Shown: positions 12,701-24,293, counted from the first letter of the stretch. The stretch is 64,000 nucleotides of DNA from Halichoerus grypus (GCF_964656455.1 NC_135716.1:105680389-105744388), one strand, 5' to 3'. Notes: a model not told the origin generated them from the sequence alone. Numbers and translations are program-made.

Positions 12701-13629
12701 TGGTTTTCAAGTATTTCTACTCACCTATGATGGCACATACATGATTCAACTATGGCATAGACATGAATAGGACTGGGATAATTTAGCCCACAAAAGTGAA
12801 TACAATGGGGGAAATTCGTGCTTCAGCTATGCAAAGACTAGATACATAGAGAATAATAAAGGAAGATCTCCAAGGAGAGGTCAGGGAACATTAAAATAGG
12901 AAGTGAAGAATTTTAATTAGATTTATGGAAGACAGTCTTGACTGTTTAACTTTGTCCAGTGCAATTTTTGCTTCGAAGATATTATAAGTAGATCTTCAGT
13001 TAAATGCAAAGCATTTCTGAAAAGCTGAAAAAAGCAAGAATTTAAGACAGAAAGCATAGTAACTTTCTGTTGGTGCAGAAAACATAACTAAAAACATTTA
13101 TGTGATTTCTTAGGTCATCTTCAGTGAGAAATTGTAAACTTCATTACCTGTATTTTATTTTTCATTTAGATTTTAACTAAGTCAATGTGTATTTTACAAA
13201 TGCTAACATGTCATTTTGTCCGGGTTTTGTGCTAAAAAGATGTACAATCCCATTATACTTAATGTGAGCGGGGTTTTTTTGAGAAGTGATAACTTGTTTT
13301 TTTTTCATGCTTCCAAAATTTTTATATAGTAAGCTGCTTATTTGGGGGGGATTATCCTGGCAGTTCAGCTTATTTATAATGTTAAATTTTTAATTCATCA
13401 ATAATCTTTCATATGATTTACCAATGTAGATATGATATTAGTTTGAACTCAGTCTCATTGTGAATCTTCTACACAGGTGTTATTGTCTATCAATTTTTCT
13501 GTCTTTAAGCAAGAAATCATAACACACTTGAGAATTCCTTTGTATGATATTATTTAGTATCTTATCTATTATTTAGATATTATTTAATATCTTGAGTAAA
13601 TGACTCAAGTCATTTTGGTTCCCCTGTTA

Positions 13630-13745
13630 TTATTATTTGGTTCCCTTGGGTTTCTAGGAATTCATGCATGTTGGTAGCACTGTAACGTTATTATTTGGTT
13701 CCCTTGGGTTTCTAGGAATTCATGCATATTGGTATCACTGTAACA
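13630..13745. repeat. 58-bp tandem duplication
   Basis: Unit 1 (13630-13687) and unit 2 (13688-13745) are adjacent copies beginning ttattatttggttccc and ending near gtaacg/gtaaca. They differ at three positions (G/A, G/T, G/A), about 95% identity. No coding potential. Confidence 0.95.
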
Positions 13746-14204
13746 TTTTGGAACATTCTTGGTTCCCCAGATAGTTGAGTAGTAGATTATAGTAGATCTA
13801 GAAAAGAGATGGTCTAGGGGTAATTCTTTAAGCTAAAACTGAGTCACCCATGAATCTTTTCGGGACCAAGGATAAGCTTTAGCTAGCCCACATTCCCTAG
13901 TACCATGTATCTATTTCACCAATTATGATAGCTAACAAGACTCACCTCTATAAAATAGAAGTTCATTCTAGAACTGGTTTTGATTTTAGACTCTGAGCCC
14001 CCATATTGCTTTTGGTAAATAACTCTCTTCAGATGATTCCATGTGAGTTTAGACAAACACAATGATTCTTTTGGTCAAATCTGGGATGCTCGACTCATTG
14101 TCAAGCCATTCAAATCGCCATCTCTGAACTTGCCCTTCCTTCCTCTGGTTATATTCTAAAGCTATAAAGGTTTTTAACAACACTAGCAAGGCATCTCGAG
14201 ATTG

Positions 14205-14272
14205 GAGTGGTACCCAGTTTCAAATATGTCACGAGGTCACTCCAGCAGTCCTATGAGGAGGTCCACATGGGA
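14205..14272 (+). repeat. 68-bp segment, likely source copy of a local duplication
   Basis: Runs continuously with the surrounding MLT1-like LTR, so this looks like the resident copy. It is identical over all 68 bases to 14975-15042, in the same orientation. Confidence 0.9.
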
Positions 14273-14314
14273 AGAACTGAGGCCTCCTGCCAGGAGCTAG
14301 TAAGTGAGCCATCT

Positions 14315-14497
14315 TTTTTTTTTTTTTTTTAAAGATTTTACGTATTTATTTGACAGAGAGAGACACAGCAAGAGAGGGAACACAAGTGGGGGAGTGGGAG
14401 AAGCAAGCTTCCTGCTGAGCAGGGAGCTCAGGACCCCAGGATCATGACCTGAGCCAAAGGCAGACACTTAACAACTGAGCTACCCAGGTGCCCCGTG
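14315..14497 (-). mobile_element. SINEC-type SINE, antisense, 12-bp TSD
   Basis: Poly(A) (as T run) then tttaaagatttta, a gacagagagagacacagc region, and the head end ctacccaggtgcccc. The direct repeat agtgagccatct at 14303-14314 and 14498-14509 is the TSD. It lies inside the MLT1-like LTR, so it is younger than that LTR. Confidence 0.93.
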
Positions 14498-14740
14498 AGT
14501 GAGCCATCTGTAAGTGGATCCCCTAGTTCCAGTCATGACTTTCAATGACTGCATCCCCAGCCAACATTATGACTGCACCCTTTTATGAGATCATTGAGCC
14601 AAAACCATTCAACAAAGTTGTTCCTGAATTTCTGACTTATCAAAACCATGAGATAATAATATTTGTTGTTATTTTTAAGGTGCTAAATTTAGGAATAATC
14701 ATTTTGCAGCAATAAATAACTAACGCAGAGCCCAAGTTCA

Positions 14741-14793
14741 TGTGTGTGTGTGTGTGTATGTTTGTGTTGTGTGTGTGTGTGTGTGTGTGTGTT
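14741..14793. repeat. interrupted (GT)n microsatellite
   Basis: Two GT runs separated by atgtttgtgtt. Antisense frames across it show poly(His-Thr), which is repeat translation only. Confidence 0.93.
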
Positions 14794-14974
14794 TTCTCTT
14801 CCGTATGGTGGGCTGTCTTCACTACTCTTGGAGTCTTTTCCAGTTAATTGCCAGGTTGGAAGTGGGAACTGAGTTTGAGAGAGGGGGACAGGAGTAGAGA
14901 TGGCCCAGGGGTATAAGTTGAAGCACATTTTATTATCATATTGTCACAAAAAATTGATACTTTTGAGGAGATGA

Positions 14975-15042
14975 GAGTGGTACCCAGTTTCAAATATGTC
15001 ACGAGGTCACTCCAGCAGTCCTATGAGGAGGTCCACATGGGA
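14975..15042 (+). repeat. 68-bp out-of-place copy of MLT1-like segment
   Basis: Exact copy of 14205-14272. Here the flanks (atactttttgaggagatga on the left after a short A-rich part; ggcaaatttaataggcatg on the right) are unrelated to MLT1, so this is the acceptor. No poly(A) tail and no obvious TSD are present. Confidence 0.9.
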
Positions 15043-15149
15043 GGCAAATTTAATAGGCATGACATACTCAAATTCTTTTTACATAATACAGCCAGAAAAA
15101 TTCTTTTTCTGCATTGCACTTTATAAAGGGTATATCTTACTATCTAATT

Positions 15150-15360
15150 CTACTGCTTAAAACCCTTCAAAGATCAGAGTCAGCACTCCATAAAAGACCT
15201 TTCTTGACCTGGGCTCTGCTGATCTCTCTAGTCACTCCTACCTATTCTTCACCAACAACTCCCACCTCTGGTCTTCCTGGAGGATATTCTCTACGTGAAC
15301 CATGGCTGCTCTCACTTGCCAGCCTTGGTTAGGCTTTCCCCTGCCTGTAGTTCCACATTC
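15150..15360 (+). mobile_element. L2 LINE remnant
   Basis: Sense-strand L2 3' region flavour: aaacccttcaaagatcagag, cctttcttgacctgggctct, ccttggttaggctttcccct. Highly diverged; extent approximate. Confidence 0.45.
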
Positions 15361-15627
15361 TTACTCTGCCTTTTTTTTTTTTTTTTTGACTCCATGTTGC
15401 CCACAAGTCACATTCAGCTTTTCGATATTTTGTTTGATCTCCACAACATTTTTGAAAATTTTGAGTGAACATTTAAAAAATACGGATTTCCTTTCATGGA
15501 ACAATCAAAAGATGGGGCAAGATGGAATTATCCCCCTGCCCTGGAGACACATGATCTGTGCCCTGGCCCCTACTCCAGACCCCCTTCTCTCACTGATTGC
15601 TAAAAGTAACATTTTTAGCAGGCAGTG

Positions 15628-16500
15628 TGAATTAGTCCAGGTCCTTTAAGAAGCAGACACCAAGGGAGGATTAGATATGTAAGAATGTAATCAGGGAAAA
15701 TGCCTATATGAAAAAAAAATAAACATTTGAAGGGTACCCAGGATTTATTTTAATAAAGTATGGTAAGAAACACAGATGTAGAAATGATACAGTTTCCTAT
15801 AAATAGGCAGCATGTTGCATCACATGGGTAAGCATTAACATTGGTCAGGAGACAGAGGGAGCTGAGGAGAACATGGGCAAAAGCCTTCACTCCGCAGGAA
15901 GGAACCTGTGGAGGCAGGGTATTCAGGTTTCGGATTGGCCAGTTTGAATAATTTCAGTGGGCTCCAGGGGCATAGGGAACATCCTTAGTTGTTTGGTACC
16001 TGGCCTTCAGGTGATTCGGGCAAGTGAATGTGGCCTGGAATGTGAAAGCCCAGTTAGGAGGTGGTTGGGGCTACAGGCCATGGATTGGTTGGTTTGCATG
16101 TGAAAGGCGTGCTCAGGAGCCAGTTGTTGATTAACTCTGAGAATTGCTTAGCCATGGAGCGTCTTTCCGTCCAAAGTCAGCGAAATCCCAAGATGTCAAA
16201 ACATCAGAACATAGAAAATAAAAGGACACGGTTAACACAGAAGGGAGCCTGCAAAGGCTGGGAACCGACAGACTGCCATGCAAGTCTGAGCCTGAGAGAA
16301 GACAGAGGGAGAGAAGTTGGGTGGAAACATCCTAGAATACCAAACAGTCTGAGGAAAATTTGGCCAAAATTTGCCATTAAAGGAATCCCGTGTGCCTCAG
16401 GAAAAGGACCTAGTGCCCTATCACCCTGTCATTTGATGGGAACAGCACATGGGAGAAATGGCCTCAAGGTGAACACAGCCATGGGTTTCAAAATATAGTG
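15628..16500. mobile_element. probable old LTR-type repeat, family not resolved
   Basis: The stretch beginning gaattagtccaggtcctt and holding ggattggccagtttgaataa, ggtgattcgggcaagtgaat and ggattggttggtttgcatgt resembles a dispersed LTR that I recognise in general form but cannot name. A 145-residue plus frame at 16061-16498 lies within it. That frame has no domain that I recognise and is most likely fortuitous. Confidence 0.4.
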
Positions 16501-16559
16501 GCCGGGGCCTTCGGCCTGGTGTGCTTCCTGTAGTAGGGGGTCTGGGAAGCACATTCTCA

Positions 16560-16690
16560 TGGCTGCCATAGGATGTCATCCTTATTTCACAGGTGAAGAA
16601 ACTGCATTTCAGAAAGTTTACAGAACATACACAGAGTTACAAAGCTAACAAATGGAAAAGCTAAAAATTCAACATTAAAAATGTTTGCTC
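16560..16690 (-). mobile_element. MIR SINE remnant, antisense
   Basis: Antisense MIR core: atttcacaggtgaagaaact, then tacacagagttacaaagcta, then aatggaaaagct. Diverged. Confidence 0.5.
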
Positions 16691-17544
16691 ATAGCCCCAT
16701 GCAATATGTCACTCTATTAATAGACAAGCTACCTATTCATCAGACAGGGCTTTTTCAAAACTCTCAGGAGAAAAGGCTGTCTGTGGTAGCTTCAGCCAAT
16801 TCCCTTTATCAGTATAAGTAATCCTTATATTGTTAGTTGGGAACCAGTGGATTCAACATGAAATTGATGAATAATATAATTTTGAACGGTGGTTTTCATT
16901 TATCAGACATTGAGAATTTAGGTGTTCAGCAGAGTTCAGATAATTTTAATATAATACATTTAGGAAATATTTTCTTGAAGAAGATACAATCATAAACCAT
17001 GCTCTTTATCACTTCCACATTTTTTACTCTTTAATATTAGTTGCCCCTCACCCAGAGGCTATACAATCACAATGTGCTCAGGCATTGTTAGCATTAGGAT
17101 CAAGCATTCAATTGATTAGGGCTTATGAGCCCAAGGTCATTGGCTCAACAATCTTGAGGTCAAGTTAGCTTTATCTAGTCCCAAGGTCATAGACTTGACT
17201 TTTCAGCCAAGTCATACTGCAGAGGTGTGTACAAGAACACCAGCACTTCTTTGCATCATATTAAGATGGACCCACTACACTTTTACTGTCCAACCCCCCA
17301 GCCCCCGACCCAGGCACAAGGCATAAGCATTTGTCAGATTCATAGGTGTCAGTCTATTCCATTGATGAATTTCACACATGCCCAATTTTTCTACTGATGA
17401 AATGTCATCCAATTTTAGTATGGTAAGCTTTTTCTGTAACACTCTGAAAAATGTAAATTACTATAACAGTATATTATCAATGTTGCTTGACTATACTACT
17501 GAGGATAATAATAATATTTCTCTTATGGTCTAGTCTTAGTTTGT
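16691..17544. other. unassigned non-coding sequence
   Basis: No gene or named repeat. The sequence is AT-rich with a short C-rich run (aaccccccagcccccgaccc) near 17294. Confidence 0.45.
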
Positions 17545-18100
17545 GTGGTAGGCTGCCTCTAAAAGGAGCCCCAGTGATCTCTGACTCGGGATGTTCACAG
17601 CTTTATATAATTACCTGCTCTTGAGTGTGGGCCAGACCTAGTGACTCAACGTGAAGGAACAAGGACAGTGCCCAAGTAATGTAATGTCACTGTCGACATT
17701 AGGTTACAAAAAGACTATAATTTACATCTTGCTTGCTATCCCTTACTCTCTCTTGCTTGGAGAATTTCCTCTGGGAGAAGCAAACTGTCCTGTTGTGGAG
17801 AAGACCTTATGGGAAGGAAAAGGTATCTCCATCCAGTGAGGCTAGGAGGCCTGCCCACAGCTGCTGAAGGGAGCTTGGAAGTGGATGATCTGAGGCCTGC
17901 CTGTAGTTCTGCATTTGAGCTTGGAAGCAGTTCTGTCCCTCGTCAAGCCTTGAAATGAATGCAGCCCAGGATGACACGTTTTCTGACAGACACCCTCAGC
18001 CAGAGAACCCAGTCAGCCATGCCCAGGTTCCTGGCCCATAGAACCTTTGAGATAATAAATGTTGTTTTAAGACACAAGAGTTTGGAGGTAATACAGCTAA
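17545..18100 (+). mobile_element. MLT1-like MaLR LTR
   Basis: Starts with gtgtggtaggctgcctctaa, followed by atctctgactcgggatgtt, gaggcctgcccacagctgct, and near its right end gagataataaatgttgtttt with aagacacaagagtttgga. This is the usual MLT1 order. It is solo and old. Short plus frames inside are by-products. Confidence 0.6.
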
Positions 18101-18504
18101 TCCTGTACCACTTCTGTCAGAGTAAACTGGAAATGGCTAGAAAGAGAAAATATATTTATGTTCCCGTGCAAATCAGTGAGAAGTATAAACCTCTATATTA
18201 GTATCACCAGTGAAAGTAAGAATAGTTTGGAGCTTTTATTGCCTCTGGAGTGTTCAATAAATATTTTCTATGGGAGCACATTTGTTCCATCCCAAAGCAT
18301 GGCATGGCATAATGCTATGCAAATACCAAACATAGCACCCAGTAAAAAGCCATTAATGGAATATTCACTCAAAATTCATTGGTTTTGACATAAATAATTT
18401 GCGCAGTTAATGACCCGTTCCATATCTAGGCTCAGTAAAAATTGTTTCCTATTGCCATGAAAGCCTAGGAAAATTATAAATACTTTTCCTTCAGAAAGGA
18501 GGCA

Positions 18505-18745
18505 ATGCAATATACCTAAAAGACCATGGAGTCAAATTGACATAGGTTTGAATCCTGGCTCTTCCATTTAGGAACTGGGTGACATTGGGCAAATCACTTC
18601 CCCTTTCTGAGTCCCAGTACCATGCCTGTAAAGCAAGGATGACCTCATGGGGTTGTCAAGAAAATTGAGTATGATATTCTTTGTGAAGCACTGGGCCAGG
18701 CACATTGTAAGGATACAAGAAGTGGAAGTTATTGTTGCTATTATT
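18505..18745 (+). mobile_element. MIR SINE
   Basis: Good sense-strand MIR: gagtcaaattgacataggtt, gaatcctggctcttcca, gggcaaatcacttcccc, tttctgagtccca, and gaagcactgggccaggcac. The tRNA-related and core parts are both present, making it one of the clearest MIR copies here. Confidence 0.8.
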
Positions 18746-19293
18746 ATTGTTCAAAAACTCCCGCATTATGATAATTCTAAAAATTTTTCAGAAGCAGTCA
18801 CAATAACTCAATCACCCCCAAATATTCACTGATCTCTTATTCCATCTGTTTATCACTTTTTGTCCACCATCATAGCCCCCTCTCTGTTTTCTATTGCTTG
18901 TCAAACCAAAGTGAAGGGACTATAAACATCTCTCCAAATGATAAAATCCCCATATTGGCACAGCCTTTCCTGGGGAAAGCTTATTTCTCTACCAGAAGAC
19001 AGAAGAGAAAGATACTTAACAGGATAATCCCTACCCACAGATTTAGAGTAAGATTTATATACCATTTTAATTTATAGGACATTAATGTACATATAAGAGT
19101 GATCATTTGTATTTCACTTCATATCACTAATTAGCTCTAGCAATGTGTTGTATGTTCATATTCATTTTATGAGAAGGAGATAGAAATTTTAAAAGACTAA
19201 ATTGTATTTGATGTGATTATGATGTACATCAGATTTTAAGGTAATTTTGAGAGTGAAGCACAGTTGGAGTGTGTCACTTGAGACGTGATTTTT

Positions 19294-19493
19294 TTTTTTT
19301 TTTTAAAGATTTTATTTATTTATTTGACAGAGAGAGACACAGCGAGAGAGGGAACACAAGCAGGGGGAGTGGGAGAGGGAGAAGCAGGCTTCCCGCAGAG
19401 CAGGGAGCCCGATGCGGGGCTCGATCCCAGGACCCTAGGATCATGACCTGAGCCGAAGGCAGACGCTTAACGACTGAGCCACCCAGGCGCCCC
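19294..19493 (-). mobile_element. SINEC-type SINE, antisense, 16-bp TSD
   Basis: Near-complete copy with tail toward the left (tttaaagattttatttattt) and head gccacccaggcgcccc at the right. The direct repeat ttgagacgtgattttt at 19278-19293 and 19494-19509 is exact over 16 bases. Low divergence from the consensus seen in other copies marks it as young. Confidence 0.96.
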
Positions 19494-19773
19494 TTGAGAC
19501 GTGATTTTTAAAGCCATGAGTAGGTAATAACATTAACATGGTAAGTTTCAGCCAGAATTTTGTAGAAATCCCCTTATTCCAAAGATGGTTCAAACAAAAC
19601 TATGAGTTTCCTACAAACACCTCCCACAATCTAAATTGATCCTTACTGTAATTCTTTGTAACTGTGATCTGTTTATTTTCATAGCTAACAGGTTTATGTT
19701 TACTTGTGGATTTATATTTTTAATGATGGTCTCTTCCACTAAGCTCTAAGCTCAAGAGGATAGGGATTGAGAG

Positions 19774-19893
19774 AAGAAAGGTCGGTGACATACTATAATT
19801 TTCCTCAAAAGGACATAGGTAATTTTGAAGGATGCAAGTCAAAGTGGTCCGACTAAAATGTAGGAGTTTTACTAAAGTAATATTTATAGCAGA
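19774..19893 (+). repeat. 120-bp copied segment (likely acceptor)
   Basis: Matches 21345-21464 in the same orientation at 118 of 120 positions. It interrupts an L2 tail, so this is probably the inserted copy. No poly(A) tail or target duplication was found. Confidence 0.9.
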
Positions 19894-19932
19894 CAAATAG
19901 TAATTTGTTCACCATGCCATTCTCAGCCCAGT

Positions 19933-20395
19933 ATTTTTTCTTTTCTCTTTTCAAGTTTTTATTTAAATTCTAGTTAGTTAACATATATGGTAAAATTGGT
20001 TTCAAGTGTAGAATTGAGTGATTCGTCACTTACATATAACACCCAGCACTCATCACAGTGCCCTCTTTAATCCCCATCACCCATCCAGCCCATCCCCACC
20101 CTCTTCCTCCATCAACCCTCAGTTGGTCTCTATTGTTAAGAGTCTCTTGTGGTTTGCTTCCCTCTCTCTCTTTTTTTTCTTTCCCATAGGTTCATCTGTT
20201 TTGTTTCTTAAATTCCACATATGAGTGAAATCATGGTATTTGTCTTTCTCTGGCTTATTTTGTTTAGCATAATTCTAGCTCCATCCACATCATTGCAAAT
20301 GGCAATATTTCATTCTTTTTGATGGCTGAGTAATACTGCATTGCATATATTTATACCATCTCTTTTTTATCTATTCATCAGTCGATGGACATTTG
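19933..20395 (-). mobile_element. LINE-1 3' end, antisense
   Basis: Antisense L1 3' UTR to ORF2 end: cttacatataacacccagca, atccacatcattgcaaatgg, tttttgatggctgagtaata, cagtcgatggacattt. Possible 10-bp TSD tcagcccagt (19923-19932) / tcagccgagt (20396-20405), one mismatch. More diverged than the L1 at 2067, so older. Confidence 0.88.
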
Positions 20396-20430
20396 TCAGC
20401 CGAGTGTTCAATAAATATTTGTTAAATGTT

Positions 20431-21344
20431 GAATTAAAGAGTCAATATGTATGTTTATGGGATAGTTCTTGCTGATTTACTTTTACATATGTTTAACATA
20501 CGGATGGTGAACATTTTGAAACATTTTATTACTTTAGGTTTTGATAACTATAAATATATATATATATATGTAACTATAACTTTTCCTATATATTCTTGTT
20601 TATTGGGGAGAATTATACCTCGATCCAAAGTTTGAAAAGTTTTCATATTAAGACTGCAGACTTTAAAAAAGACCTCTTTAAGAATGCCAGACTCAGTCTT
20701 GAAGAGTGATAGACAATTGGTGCAGGTCTTCTTAAAGGCTTGGTACCAGTAAAAAGGATAATACTGAGACTGTTCATTCCACCATTGAGTCAAACCCTGG
20801 ATACCAAACAAAATGATTCAGAGTAATGTACCCACATGGAGGCTTTGTCTTGCTTGCTGCTGTACCCCAGAATAAACAACAGTACTAATATAGAGGAGGC
20901 ACTTATTAAGTGACTATGGAATACCCTGTCCAGTTAGTGTAGAGTGTTAGCTAAACTAAGTCGAATTAACAGACTCTTCCTGTGTTTAACACAAGAATTT
21001 AACAGGTAATTTTGATGATGGTTTTTGACAGCATTAGGTTATCTCTGGATTCAAAAATGATATTCCCAGTAAATAATTTAGAGAAGGTAGATTAAATCTA
21101 AAACAACTTATTATTGGTTTTCCAAAAGCTTAACAAAAAGTAAAACAAGAGTTGTATGCACGAGTAGCTTCTAGGTATTCAGTCTGGAAACAAAACAGTG
21201 ACATTCCTTCATTATAATGGGCATTAGCTGCCAATAGAAAGAAAAGATATTTAAAGAGAGTGTTCATTGTACATAGAGAAGAATTCACAGCATGACATTA
21301 GTTTTAGAACTACAGCTTCTTTTAAACAATGTGTTTTCTTTAGA
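20431..21344. other. unassigned non-coding sequence
   Basis: No gene or named repeat seen. It includes a short (TA)n run at about 20553-20570. Confidence 0.45.
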
Positions 21345-21464
21345 AAGAAAGGTCGGTGACATACTATAATTTTCCTCAAAAGGACATAGGTAATTTTGAA
21401 GGATGCAAGTCAAAGTGGTCCGACTAAAACGTAGGCGTTTTACTAAAGTAATATTTATAGCAGA
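21345..21464 (+). repeat. 120-bp segment (likely source copy)
   Basis: Twin of 19774-19893 (two mismatches). It lies 1571 bp downstream in the same orientation, in sequence that I cannot assign to a repeat. Confidence 0.9.
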
Positions 21465-21904
21465 TAACTCAAACACATGCTCCTTTCACACTTTACCCAT
21501 CTAATCTCCCACCCCCAAGTTAAGGAAGCGTTTCCCTTTTTACAGTACTTGTGCTCAGATTGTTGGAAATTGTATAGGTGTGTGCTACTTTGCCAACATT
21601 TTTTATGTAAACTGGTATTTAAAGTCTTTAAGAACTAACGTTTCTCAGTGTATCTCTTGTTCCCCATGATTGTAAATTAATTTAATGACATTAAATATGT
21701 TTATACCAGTGCTGAGAGTACTACTAGATTTTTAAAAATTATTTTTAATTAATAAACAAGACTTAAATATATTCCTGTTCTAAAAAATTATGGCTATAGC
21801 TAAAACTCAAGTTTCATTTGTTCTCCACCTCTGGTTTCAATCCCTTTCCCAGAGGTAATAATAGTTATCAGTGTGGTAGGTATCCCTCTGTTTCTTGGGT
21901 TCTT

Positions 21905-22000
21905 TTATAATATATATTTTAAAATATATATATTTTATTATATATATACCTTTAGGTATATATAATATATTATATACACCTATATATATACTATATACTC
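21905..22000. repeat. AT-rich palindromic tract
   Basis: Nearly pure A/T with several self-complementary blocks, such as ttttaaaatatatatatttt and a tatatatacctttaggtata palindrome. It is expected to extrude hairpins. Frames crossing it encode Ile/Tyr-rich strings with no meaning. Confidence 0.85.
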
Positions 22001-22825
22001 TTAGATACATATACCTACAATTTCCATTTTTAAATGTCAGTATCTTTGACAATTTTTCCACATTAGTACTTACAGATGGAATTTAATTCAAGACTTCCTC
22101 TACAATTTATACTGAAAAGCATGTATTTTTGTCCAATCTTCCCTTACTCCCATGAATTTCTAAGATACAACTGATTGGATAAGATTAGCATTATCAGGAA
22201 ACCTATAATTGGGCCTTTGAAAAAAATGGACCCTTAAGTTAGTTTCACTGCATAAATATTAGATGTGGCAAGTCAGAATTTATCATTGCAATGCTTTTGG
22301 CTACCCAGCATTACACACTGGAAAGCCAGCTTCTTTTCTACCTTAATTCCATGGCATATTTAGAAAATTTTATAGAAGATTGATGCCTCTGAAACAGGAA
22401 AAAAAAATTGAATCCTAACTTAATACTTTAGGATTCATTCTTTTTTGTATTCATTCATTTATACCTTCATTTAACATTAATCTAAGTAATGCTGTGTATC
22501 AGGCGTACTTCTAACACTTAAGAATGAGAATGTAAATGCCTAACCCTTAATCCAAAGGAGATCAAAGTTTACTACAGGAAAACACCTAAATAACGAATAA
22601 ATTCAATACAGTGTTTAAAAGCTGCATAGAAGGATAAACAATGTCATTATTGCACTGCAGATAGAGAGAAATTTTAGACAATTAACCATTATTTATTGAC
22701 CACCTACATGTGTTAAGCACCCTGCTAAGTGCTGGCATTGAATGGAACTTTTTTCTTTTGTAATAGTAAAGTATTTACCTAAATGTCTTTTAATCCTGAA
22801 GCTTTTTTTCGGGGTATGTTAGGAA
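22001..22825. other. unassigned non-coding sequence
   Basis: No gene is supported. A part near 22690-22735 (ttatttattgaccacctaca, taagcaccctgctaagtgct) resembles the antisense end of a MIR or L2. Confidence 0.45.
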
Positions 22826-22829
22826 AATA

Positions 22830-23035
22830 TAGCTTAGTGGTAAAAAGCAGAGGTCCTTGTGCCTAGCTGTCTAGGTTCAAACCCTTGTTCCGTCCTTTCC
22901 TAATCAAGTGATCTTGAATTTAACTTCTCAGTTTCATTATCTACGTAATGTGGACATTAGTAGTATATCTGACCCATAAGATTGTGGTGAGAATTAATAC
23001 CCATGAAGCACTTAGGAAAACGTCTGACTTGGAGT
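22830..23035 (+). mobile_element. MIR SINE
   Basis: Sense MIR signatures: gcttagtggtaaaaagcag, ctgtctaggttcaaaccc, aacttctcagtttcattatc, gattgtggtgagaattaa, gaagcacttaggaaa. Moderately diverged. Confidence 0.75.
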
Positions 23036-23562
23036 CATTATTCTGTACGTGTTAATTACTATGATGTTACCTTTGGTGGCTTCAGTTTATTAGTTCTGTT
23101 TGTTTTTGTTTTCAGCTCTAGATGTCCAACCTTTTTCCTTAGGGTGGATTTCCCGGAATACCATGAAGAGTTTCAGCTATACTCACTCACTCATGACTTG
23201 GAGATTCCATTTAGATATCTCCAGGATGAGGGAAACTGTCATAATCTGAAAATAGCTTCAATCCAGTTACACCTTAACCAGCACCAGATTTATTTCTGAA
23301 ATATATACTCACATACAATTCCTTTCGTAGAAAGAAAACAAATAAAATGAAGAAGACTTCAGAATAAAACACACACAGGCACACACTTCTGGTCCAAATC
23401 TTGTTTGAATAAGCTCTTCAAGAAACTTCACGGTACAGACATTATAAATGTAATATATATTTTTTTAATTTAGCACTTTAATCTCTCCCAGGGGTAATGT
23501 TGCTGTGTAATTCTACTCCTTGGCAAAACTGACTTTAAATCATCTCTATCAGGAGAGGAGTG

Positions 23563-23745
23563 ATAGGGTTACCAGATACAGCAAATAAAACTACAGGGCA
23601 CTTAGTTACATTTGAATTTCAGATTAAAAAAAAGGAGTATTTTTTTTATTATAAATATATCCCATGTGATTTAGGGGACCTATTTATACAAAAAACTTAC
23701 TGATTATCTGAAATTCAAATATACCTGGCTGGGCATCATGTGTTT
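23563..23745. mobile_element. palindromic MITE-like element
   Basis: Inverted arms: acatttgaatttcagat (about 23608-23624) pairs with atctgaaattcaaatat (from 23705), and outer parts (agggttaccagatacagc / ctggctgggcatcatg) pair more weakly. This is the layout of a short non-autonomous DNA element with terminal inverted repeats. I recognise the motif as a dispersed mammalian repeat but do not name the family. Confidence 0.55.
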
Positions 23746-24052
23746 CCTTTGGCACCCCTGGGGTGGTGGGAGGAACAAATCTCATATGTTCCTGGGAATG
23801 CTTCCACGTGTTTTTACGTGCCTTCGTCCCACTTCTCTCTCACCCTGCCCACTCCAACTCTTTAGAAATATCTCTGAAAGCAGTCATGTACAGTCATTTT
23901 TTTGAACATTTAAATTTGCTGAAGCAAATGGCGTAGCGACACCCACAGTCCAATATTATCAGACTTAGCCTTTCCTGCTGGCCCTTTTCTACTGCCTCCC
24001 AACCCAATCCCATTTCTTTCTGCCCTCTGCTTCCTTTTGGAAGCTTTCTTTT

Positions 24053-24278
24053 TCTTTTCTTTACTTTTTTAAAGATTTTATTTATTTACTTGACAGAGAG
24101 AGAGAGAGAGAGCAGAGAGCATGCACACAAGCAGGGGGAGCAGTAGAGGGAGAGGGAAAAGCAGACTCCCTGCTGAGCAGGGACCCCCCCCCCCAAAGCA
24201 GGGCTCGATCCCAGGACCTTGGGATCATGACCTGAGCTGAAGGCAGACGCTTAACCCACTGAGCTATCCAGGTGCCCC
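24053..24278 (-). mobile_element. SINEC-type SINE, antisense, 15-bp TSD
   Basis: Tail side tttttaaagattttatttat, a (GA)n expansion after gacaga, an internal run of ten C at about 24185-24194, and head tatccaggtgcccc. TSD tggaagctttctttt at 24038-24052 and 24279-24293 is exact. Confidence 0.95.
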
Positions 24279-24293
24279 TGGAAGCTTTCTTTT

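Larger units (their letters stand above)
9907..14149. other. mostly unassigned non-coding sequence
   Basis: No gene is supported. It holds a GT/GA microsatellite, a MIR remnant near 12500-12700, and a 58-bp tandem duplication at 13630-13745, all listed separately. A segment around 10640-10960 is repeat-free and less AT-biased. Everything else is unique AT-rich DNA with no structure that I can name. Confidence 0.5.
14150..14730 (+). mobile_element. MLT1-like MaLR LTR, interrupted by a SINE
   Basis: Recognisable MLT1-type segments in order: ggtcactccagcagtcctat, agaactgaggcctcctgcc, a gtgagccatct/aagtggatcc part, gcatccccagccaacatta, then gagataataatatttgttgt and a gcagcaataaataacta end. A SINEC copy is inserted at 14315-14497. 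This is a solo, old, non-autonomous retroviral-type LTR. The exact subfamily is not determined. Confidence 0.6.
19730..20430 (+). mobile_element. L2 LINE tail, interrupted twice
   Basis: The L2 3' tail reads aagctctaagctcaagagga-tagggattg, then resumes aatttgttcaccatgccatt, then ends gttcaataaatatttgttaa. It is split first by the 120-bp copied segment (19774-19893) and then by an antisense L1 (19933-20395). Joining the three pieces mentally restores the usual L2 ending, which dates both interruptions as later. Confidence 0.6.

Noticed and set aside
16061..16498. 145-residue plus frame as a gene
   Set aside because: No domain, low-complexity charged composition, and it lies in a probable LTR-type repeat.
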